Positions 35,065 to 39,334 of a DNA stretch of 39,334 nucleotides are shown here, piece after piece (the stretch's first letter is position 1; each line of letters opens with the position of its first letter). The translations under genes and the position numbers were made by a program. The stretch is taken from the NCBI RefSeq assembly GCF_030694325.1, contig NZ_JAUXYO010000156.1, positions 1-39,334 of the forward strand, given 5' to 3'. Below the pieces are notes generated by a model. That model did not search any database. It was given only the letters and a program-made list of their open reading frames with translations, and was not told the origin of the DNA. Origin of the DNA: Allobosea sp. (GTDB lineage: Bacteria; Pseudomonadota; Alphaproteobacteria; Rhizobiales; Beijerinckiaceae).

Positions 35065-35089
35065 AACAGCCTCTGGCGGTAAAGGTTCC
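35065..35089 (-). promoter_or_regulatory. EcfG-type promoter P4 (nepR-ecfG)
   Basis: On the minus strand: GGAAC (35089-35085), 16 bases, TGTT (35068-35065). It differs from the other seven only by T for C in the -10 box. It lies about 110 bases upstream of nepR and gives EcfG positive autoregulation. I find no exact site facing phyR in this gap. Confidence 0.82.
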
Positions 35090-35168
35090 GTCATTTTCGA
35101 AAAATAAATCGCTTGTCATCGTGGCGTTCGCGGTGCTCATTTCCGGCACGTTTAAAGAGGACACCTCT

Positions 35169-35969
35169 ATGTCGATTGCCAAGGAAATTGCGCCGCATCT
35201 GCCCTATCTGCGCCGATTCGCCCGCGCCTTGACCGGAACGCAGGCGAGCGGCGATGCCTATGTCGTCGCCATGCTCGAAGCGCTCGTGCTCGATCCTTCG
35301 GCCTTTCCGCGGGACCTCAACCCCCGCATCGGCCTTTACCGCACCTTCCTGACCCTGTGGTCGTCGGTCGGGCTGAACACGGCGGACCCTGACGCCCCCG
35401 TCACCCTCGGTCGCAGCTCGGTCGAGCGCAATCTCGAGGCGCTGACGCCCCGCCCGCGCCAGGCTTTCCTGCTGCGCACGGTCGAAGGCTTCTCGATCGA
35501 GGAGGTCGGCGCCATCATGGGCGTCGCTGCCGCCGATGCCGCCGCCCTCGTCCAGACGGCGGGCCAGGAGATCGCCGAGCAGGTGGCGACCGACGTGCTG
35601 ATCATCGAGGACGAGCCGATCATCGCCCTCGACATCGAGACGATGGTCGAGGAACTCGGTCACACCGTCACCGGCGTTGCCCGCACGCAGCGCGAGGCGA
35701 TCGCGCTCGTCGCCAAGAAGCGTCCCGGCCTCGTGCTGGCGGACATCCAGCTCGCGGACGGCAGCTCTGGCCTCGACGCGGTCAACGAGATCCTCGCGTC
35801 GATCGATGTCCCGGTGATCTTCATCACCGCCTATCCGGAGCGTCTGCTCACGGGTGATCGGCCGGAGCCGGCTTTCCTGATCACCAAGCCGTTCCAGCCG
35901 GAAGCGGTGAAGGCGGCTATCAGCCAGGCTCTGTTCTTCGACCGGCGCGCCGGTCGCAAGGCGGCCTGA
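35169..35969 (+). CDS. phyR: response regulator PhyR, anti-anti-sigma factor
   Basis: A 266-residue protein. An N-terminal sigma-like domain (about residues 1-138, beginning MSIAKEIAPHLPYLRRFARAL) mimics EcfG. A C-terminal receiver follows (about 142-258). Receiver residues are E147/D148, phospho-acceptor D192 in LADIQLADG, T220 and K240 in LITKPF. On phosphorylation PhyR sequesters NepR and frees EcfG. The ATG at 35169 matches the family start; the frame is open further upstream but without homology. It is divergent from nepR-ecfG and ends at a strong terminator (35994-36022). Confidence 0.95.
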   Translation: MSIAKEIAPHLPYLRRFARALTGTQASGDAYVVAMLEALVLDPSAFPRDLNPRIGLYRTFLTLWSSVGLNTADPDAPVTLGRSSVERNLEALTPRPRQAFLLRTVEGFSIEEVGAIMGVAAADAAALVQTAGQEIAEQVATDVLIIEDEPIIALDIETMVEELGHTVTGVARTQREAIALVAKKRPGLVLADIQLADGSSGLDAVNEILASIDVPVIFITAYPERLLTGDRPEPAFLITKPFQPEAVKAAISQALFFDRRAGRKAA

Positions 35970-35993
35970 CGGCATCAGCCATCGCCTGTATCG

Positions 35994-36022
35994 AGCCCGC
36001 GGCCTCGTGCCGCGGGCTTTTT
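35994..36022 (+). terminator. rho-independent terminator of phyR
   Basis: AGCCCGCGGC (35994-36003) and GCCGCGGGCT (36009-36018) pair perfectly around loop CTCGT and run into TTTTT. It begins 25 bases after the phyR stop. Confidence 0.9.
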
Positions 36023-36109
36023 CATGGCGGGAAGCCGTGCCTGGACGCAGCCGATCGAGCCTTCTCGCACGCCGTCCCGTGCCGGCTTCCGGTGCGCCGT
36101 CCGATGCAC

Positions 36110-36134
36110 GGAACATCCCGGCCGGACTGACGTT
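36110..36134 (+). promoter_or_regulatory. EcfG-type promoter P5
   Basis: GGAAC (36110-36114), 16 bases, CGTT (36131-36134): an exact match. It ends 53 bases before the start codon of the small membrane protein at 36188. Confidence 0.85.
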
Positions 36135-36187
36135 GCAGGCCCGAGGGAGTGTCGGCTGGGGTCGTCTGCAAACCGGGAGGATGGGAC

Positions 36188-36352
36188 ATGGTGATGACCT
36201 GCATCGCCGCGATGATCGGTGCGTCATCGCTGGGTGTGGCGCTGTTCGGTGGGATCGTTCCACTCGGTTCGACCGTTGAAGAGGTCCTGTCCGTCGCGCT
36301 CGCGGCAACGACCGCTCTCGCGGTTGCGACCGCCTCGGCATTGGACACCTGA
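36188..36352 (+). CDS. small membrane protein, 54 aa
   Basis: A 54-residue, strongly hydrophobic protein (MVMTCIAAMIGASSLGVALFG, then a polar PLGSTVEE turn and a second helix of Leu, Ala, Thr). It has two predicted transmembrane helices. The ATG at 36188 has GGGAGG about seven bases upstream; an ATG at 36194 is also possible. Promoter P5 puts it under EcfG. Its TGA lies in CTGA, which may be the overlapping start of the extensin-like gene. Small two-helix membrane proteins under stress sigma factors often modulate the envelope, but no function can be claimed. Confidence 0.62.
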   Translation: MVMTCIAAMIGASSLGVALFGGIVPLGSTVEEVLSVALAATTALAVATASALDT

Positions 36353-36396
36353 CCATCCCGCCGGGTTGCGGCAAGCTGCGTCGTCGAGCGGGGCTG

Positions 36397-37107
36397 GTGG
36401 TCTTCGGCCTGGCCATGGCCGGGGCGGCAGCCCTGGCTGAGACGCCGGACCCGACGCTACCGCCACCGCGGCCCCCCGAACTGATGCTGAAGGCGCAGCC
36501 TTCCGACGAGCCTCCGACGGCACCGGTTCCGGCTAGTTCGCCTTCGTCCTGCGTTGCGGCCTTGCAACTTCGGCATGGCGCCGATGTCCGTGTCAGCGCC
36601 CGCCCTCCCGCCGCCGATGAGGCCTGCGTCGTGGTCGATCCCGTCGAGGTGGTGGCGCTGGCGGTCGGAGGCGACCGCGATCGTCGTCGCGTCCTGCTCC
36701 AGCCGCCCGCGATCCTCAGTTGCGAGATGGCGAGCGTGGTCGCGCAATGGGTTGAAACGACCGTCCATCCTCTCGCGAAAGGCCATTTCGGCCGAGATCT
36801 GGTGGCGCTGCGCGTCGGCGGCGGGCATGAATGCCGCCGACGCAACCGCGGTGCCGGCGGCCCCATGAGCGAGCACGCGAAGGGGCGAGCGCTCGATGTT
36901 TTCGGTTTCGAGATCGGCGAGGCGCCGGACCGGCTCTCGGTGTCCGTCCGTTCGGGTGATCAGCCGAATTTTCTGGCGGCGATCCGGCAATCCGCCTGCG
37001 GGGCCTTCGCGACCACGCTCGGTCCGGGCTCGGACGCGGCCCATGCCGACCATCTGCATGTCGACATCAAAGCCCGGAACTCGCCGACGGGGCGCTTCTG
37101 TCAATAG
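36397..37107 (+). CDS. extensin-like C-terminal domain protein, VanY-like fold
   Basis: An exported protein of about 236 residues. A hydrophobic leader (LVVFGLAMAGAAALA), a Pro-rich linker (LPPPRPPELM), then an extensin-like domain that resembles LAS/VanY peptidases. Likely zinc ligands lie in SEHAKGRALDV (His, Asp) and HADHLHVDIKAR (His). The GTG at 36397 leaves the leader without its basic n-region (KLRRRAG lies just upstream), so the true start is probably upstream, possibly CTG at 36349 overlapping the previous stop in CTGA. Peptidoglycan cleavage in the periplasm is likely. Co-transcription from P5 would make it a stress gene. Confidence 0.8.
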   Translation: MVFGLAMAGAAALAETPDPTLPPPRPPELMLKAQPSDEPPTAPVPASSPSSCVAALQLRHGADVRVSARPPAADEACVVVDPVEVVALAVGGDRDRRRVLLQPPAILSCEMASVVAQWVETTVHPLAKGHFGRDLVALRVGGGHECRRRNRGAGGPMSEHAKGRALDVFGFEIGEAPDRLSVSVRSGDQPNFLAAIRQSACGAFATTLGPGSDAAHADHLHVDIKARNSPTGRFCQ

Positions 37108-37358
37108 CTCTCCGCGCCCGCGACGGCGAGGTCGCGCAGCGCTGTCGCGAAGACCGGGCCGGGGATATGGGCAAAACCGCGTCCAGCCCCGACCCTTGTC
37201 CGTTGGGCTGCGCCCGAACGCCGTGCCGCCAGGATGTCGAGCGCCAGTTCGCGCTCGAAACCCTGCAGGATCAGCGTTTCCAGTTCCCAGAACGGTGCCG
37301 CCGGCGCGGCACGGCCGCTGAGACAGACGACAAGACGCGGTGCCGGATCCTGACTCAC
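37101..37358 (-). CDS. hypothetical protein, 85 aa, EcfG-controlled
   Basis: An 85-residue soluble protein (MSQDPAPRLVVCLSGRAAPA, later FERELALDILAARRSGAA and FATALRDLAVAGAESY). I do not recognise a family. The GTG start at 37358 has GAGAGG about eight bases upstream. The exact EcfG promoter P6 on the same strand ends 32 bases before the start, which strongly supports a real gene. Its stop overlaps the end of the extensin-like gene by seven bases, tail to tail, so the two convergent transcripts must overlap. Confidence 0.65.
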   Translation of the reverse strand: MSQDPAPRLVVCLSGRAAPAAPFWELETLILQGFERELALDILAARRSGAAQRTRVGAGRGFAHIPGPVFATALRDLAVAGAESY

Positions 37359-37390
37359 GACGATGGCCTCTCATGATTCGTGGCAGATAC

Positions 37391-37415
37391 AACGCAGCAG
37401 AGATTGACCCGTTCC
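37391..37415 (-). promoter_or_regulatory. EcfG-type promoter P6
   Basis: On the minus strand: GGAAC (37415-37411), 16 bases, CGTT (37394-37391). It is an exact match driving the gene at 37101-37358. Its -35 box is nine bases from that of the divergent promoter P7. Confidence 0.85.
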
Positions 37416-37424
37416 AGCTTGCGC

Positions 37425-37449
37425 GGAACTGTGCCTGCTGTGGGGCGTT
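37425..37449 (+). promoter_or_regulatory. EcfG-type promoter P7
   Basis: GGAAC (37425-37429), 16 bases, CGTT (37446-37449): an exact match driving the DUF992 gene at 37481 with a leader of about 25 bases. It is back-to-back with P6. Confidence 0.87.
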
Positions 37450-37480
37450 TGATGGACACCTTCATGTCAGGAGCATCCCG

Positions 37481-37984
37481 ATGATCACGCGGTTTTCCAA
37501 GCCGGCCTTCACTGCTGTTGTCGCGGCAGCAGGCCTTCTGGTTTCCGGCTTGTCTGCGTCGGCACAGTCCGGGGCGCCTGCAGGACGCTTGAGTTGCAAC
37601 GTCGGGGCAGGGCTCGGCCTGGTCGTGACGTCGCAGCGGCCGATGAACTGCACCTTCACCCCACGCCGCGGGCCACCGCAGCGCTATGTCGGCATCGTTC
37701 GCAATTTCGGCATCGATCTCGGCAGGACACGCGCCACCACCATGTCGTGGCGCGTCTATGGGCCCTATGCACGGGCTCCGCTGGGAGCGCTGTCGGGACG
37801 CTATGGCGGTGCGACGGCCGGTGCTTCGGCCGGGGTCGGCGGCAGTGCCAATCTGCTCGTCGGCGGCAGCGACAACGCGGTCACCCTGCAGCCGCTGTCG
37901 CTTCAGGGGTCGCGCGGCGTCAACGTCGCGCTCGGCGTGACCGGGTTCGAGCTGTCCCTCGTCCCTCCGGGCCGGCGCCGTTGA
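37481..37984 (+). CDS. DUF992 family secreted protein
   Basis: A 167-residue exported protein. A Sec signal peptide (MITRFSKPAFTAVVAAAGLL through SASAQS) precedes a DUF992-like domain with the two conserved cysteines in RLSCNVGAGLGLVV and MNCTFTP. The region FGIDLGRTRATTMSWRVYGP and the Gly-rich NLLVGGSDNAVTLQPLS fit the family. DUF992 proteins are common in Hyphomicrobiales and have no defined role. AGGAG precedes the ATG. Promoter P7 makes it one of the clearest EcfG targets here. Confidence 0.8.
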   Translation: MITRFSKPAFTAVVAAAGLLVSGLSASAQSGAPAGRLSCNVGAGLGLVVTSQRPMNCTFTPRRGPPQRYVGIVRNFGIDLGRTRATTMSWRVYGPYARAPLGALSGRYGGATAGASAGVGGSANLLVGGSDNAVTLQPLSLQGSRGVNVALGVTGFELSLVPPGRRR

Positions 37985-38102
37985 GTATTGGACGGCACGG
38001 CTGCGCTGGATTGCGCCGTTTTCCGGGGTTACGCTTTGCTAACCGTGACCGTTCAAATTGACTAGAATTTGAGTGAAGTCGTGGGACTGGGGGGCCGGCA
38101 CC

Positions 38103-38127
38103 GGAACATGGGCGACACTCTGCCGTT
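38103..38127 (+). promoter_or_regulatory. EcfG-type promoter P8
   Basis: GGAAC (38103-38107), 16 bases, CGTT (38124-38127): an exact match. It lies 50 bases before the start codon of the response regulator at 38178. Confidence 0.87.
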
Positions 38128-38177
38128 GTCCTGGTATGATCTTCAGTGTTCACAGCGTAGAAGGAGAGGCGGGGCTC

Positions 38178-38549
38178 ATGACTGATATCCGCATCCTGAT
38201 TGTCGAAGATGATCCGTTCATTGCGATGGACATCGAATCGGCGGTGGCCGAGCAGTTCGGCGCAGCTGCCGAATTGATCGTCGTCGACTCGGTCTCGCAA
38301 GCCAAGCGAGCGGCGACCGCTGCCGAATTGTCTTGCGCGCTTCTCGACATCGACGTGGTCGGGGGCAAGACCTTCGACGTGGCCGCCGAGCTCCTGAACA
38401 AGGGCACGCCCTTCGCCTTCGTTTCGGGCTCGACGCCGAGCGAGGTTCCAGAGCCGCTGCGCAATGTGCGCTTCCTGCGGAAGCCGTTCTCGACACGCGA
38501 CATCACCAGTTTTGTCACGGCAGCCGTCGCCCAGCCCGCAAAGGGCTGA
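38178..38549 (+). CDS. single-domain response regulator, EcfG-controlled
   Basis: A 123-residue receiver with no output domain. The acidic pocket is E10/D11/D12, the likely phospho-acceptor D57 (LLDIDV), the switch Ser/Thr position is in PFAFVSGS, and K102 is in FLRKPF. The PF-x-F-x-S-G and RKPF pattern resembles the receivers around the general stress response (SdrG of Sphingomonas, MrrA of Caulobacter). The ATG at 38178 has AAGGAGAGG upstream. Promoter P8 and the nearby phyR locus suggest feedback on phosphate flow to PhyR (inference). It ends at the terminator 38579-38602. Confidence 0.88.
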   Translation: MTDIRILIVEDDPFIAMDIESAVAEQFGAAAELIVVDSVSQAKRAATAAELSCALLDIDVVGGKTFDVAAELLNKGTPFAFVSGSTPSEVPEPLRNVRFLRKPFSTRDITSFVTAAVAQPAKG

Positions 38550-38578
38550 ACCGGCGTCAGACGGAGGCGCGTTGGGCC

Positions 38579-38602
38579 AGCCGCCGGCACAGGCGGCTTT
38601 TT
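38579..38602 (+). terminator. rho-independent terminator
   Basis: AGCCGCC (38579-38585) and GGCGGCT (38592-38598) enclose a six-base loop and run into TTTTT. It ends the response-regulator transcript. The convergent VOC gene stops at 38607. Confidence 0.87.
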
Positions 38603-38606
38603 CGTT

Positions 38607-39334
38607 TCAGCCGCGCTGGCTGGTGAGCAGCAGCCGGTTGCCCCAAGGATCATCGATCGTCGCACCCGCGGGCGTGGCTGTTCCGCCTGCCTCCAGCATG
38701 CGATGGCGCATTGTCGCCAGGTCGTCGGGATCGCGAGCGACGATCTCGAAGCTAGCAAGCCCTGCCTCGCCCGGCTGCCGCGGCCCGGCGCCACGGCTGT
38801 TCCAGACATTTCCGGCGATGTGATGGTGATAGCCGCCGCTCGCCAGGAAGCTGGCGCCGGGATAGCGGACCATCAGCTCGAAGCCGAGCGCGCCAGCATA
38901 GAAGGCCTCGGCCGCGGCCGTATCGCCGATGCGCAGATGGATATGGCCCATCCGGGTGCCGGATGGCATCCCGGCATAGTGGCCCGGTCGCGCTTCGGCG
39001 AGCAGGGCGTTGAGATCGAGCCGGTCCGTCGCCATCCGGATCGCCCCGTCGCGCCGCGGCCAGTCTGCCCGCGGCCGGTCGCGATAGATCTCGATCCCGT
39101 TGCCTTCGGGATCCGACAGATAGAGCGCTTCGCTGACGAGATGGTCCGACGCGCCCTCGAGCGGCAGCCGGATCGTGGCGGCATGGGCGAGCCAGTCGCC
39201 GAGATCGGCCCGCGATGGGAGCAGGATGGCGAGGTGGAACAGGCCAGCCGCCGAGGCTGGCCGGCTCGCGCCGCGCTCGAGCCGCACGAGGATTTCGCCG
39301 TCGACGCCGAGTTCCGATGCATCTGCGGTCTCGG
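38607..39334 (-). CDS. VOC family dioxygenase-like protein, 5' end missing
   Basis: The frame is open to the right window edge, giving at least 242 residues; full-length relatives such as CatE-type glyoxalase/dioxygenase proteins have about 280-290. Two VOC modules are visible. The first includes GLFHLAILLPSRADLGDWLA and ALYLSDPEGNGIEIYRDRP. The second includes MGHIHLRIGDTAAAEAFYAG and ASGGYHHHIAGNVW. Metal ligands are probably the His of LFHLA or GHIHL with the Glu of GIEIY. A GTG at 39287 is in frame, but residues before it (ELGVDGEILVRLERG) fit the family, so the true start lies outside. A catechol-dioxygenase-like function is only a family guess. Confidence 0.82.
   Translation of the reverse strand, partial: ETADASELGVDGEILVRLERGASRPASAAGLFHLAILLPSRADLGDWLAHAATIRLPLEGASDHLVSEALYLSDPEGNGIEIYRDRPRADWPRRDGAIRMATDRLDLNALLAEARPGHYAGMPSGTRMGHIHLRIGDTAAAEAFYAGALGFELMVRYPGASFLASGGYHHHIAGNVWNSRGAGPRQPGEAGLASFEIVARDPDDLATMRHRMLEAGGTATPAGATIDDPWGNRLLLTSQRG

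Overview
The window is chromosomal DNA of very high G+C content from an alphaproteobacterium. The complete PhyR-NepR-EcfG general stress response locus, a PmtA-type phospholipid methyltransferase, two DUF1127 proteins and many TauABC- and YtfQ-style solute-binding proteins point to the Hyphomicrobiales. A Bosea- or Methylobacterium-like genus is a reasonable guess, but the sequence alone does not prove it. I see no rRNA, tRNA, insertion sequence, prophage or CRISPR array.

Region 1 (1-11 kb) looks like a cyclic-nucleotide signalling neighbourhood. It holds a Crp/Fnr regulator with an intact cyclic-nucleotide pocket (727-1410). Converging on it is a membrane Cache-HAMP class III cyclase (1423-3144), which sits behind a periplasmic binding protein. 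Further on are two DUF1127 genes, a SAM methyltransferase, and a TPR-containing cyclase in an operon with a PAP2/vanadium-peroxidase-like enzyme. An unusual subtilisin-like protease is divergent from that operon. Three near-consensus Crp-type palindromes (662-681, 5881-5900, 6005-6020) lie in the promoter regions, two of them 17/20 identical.

Region 2 (11-21.6 kb) is a catabolic cluster. It encodes a TauABC-type importer, enoyl-CoA hydratase, MaoC hydratase, PanE-like and AroE-like dehydrogenases, a propionate-CoA-transferase-type enzyme, an SDR, a DUF4286-like protein and a LacI-type repressor. Two LacI-type operators, identical at 12 of 14 core positions, sit in its two divergent promoter regions. 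The substrate is unknown.

Region 3 (21.8-29 kb) is mixed: a methyl-accepting chemotaxis protein, glutaminase, a small secreted protein, a membrane diguanylate cyclase, a PmtA-like methyltransferase and a second Crp/Fnr regulator.

Region 4 (29-38.6 kb) is the most striking. It contains nepR-ecfG, a histidine kinase with a degenerate ATPase domain, and divergent phyR. Around them I find eight copies of the EcfG promoter GGAAC-N16-CGTT, seven exact and one with TGTT, all with a 16-base spacer and all just upstream of genes. They would drive a BacA/SbmA-like ABC transporter, a small exported protein, nepR-ecfG, a small membrane protein with an extensin-like peptidase, two divergent genes of unknown function, and a single-domain response regulator. 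One promoter drives only about 54 bases before a strong terminator. That transcript would be a small RNA with a C-rich loop, reminiscent of GsrN of Caulobacter. The window therefore appears to carry the core stress switch together with a compact local regulon, including a candidate sRNA.

The window ends inside a VOC-family dioxygenase-like gene (38607 to the edge).
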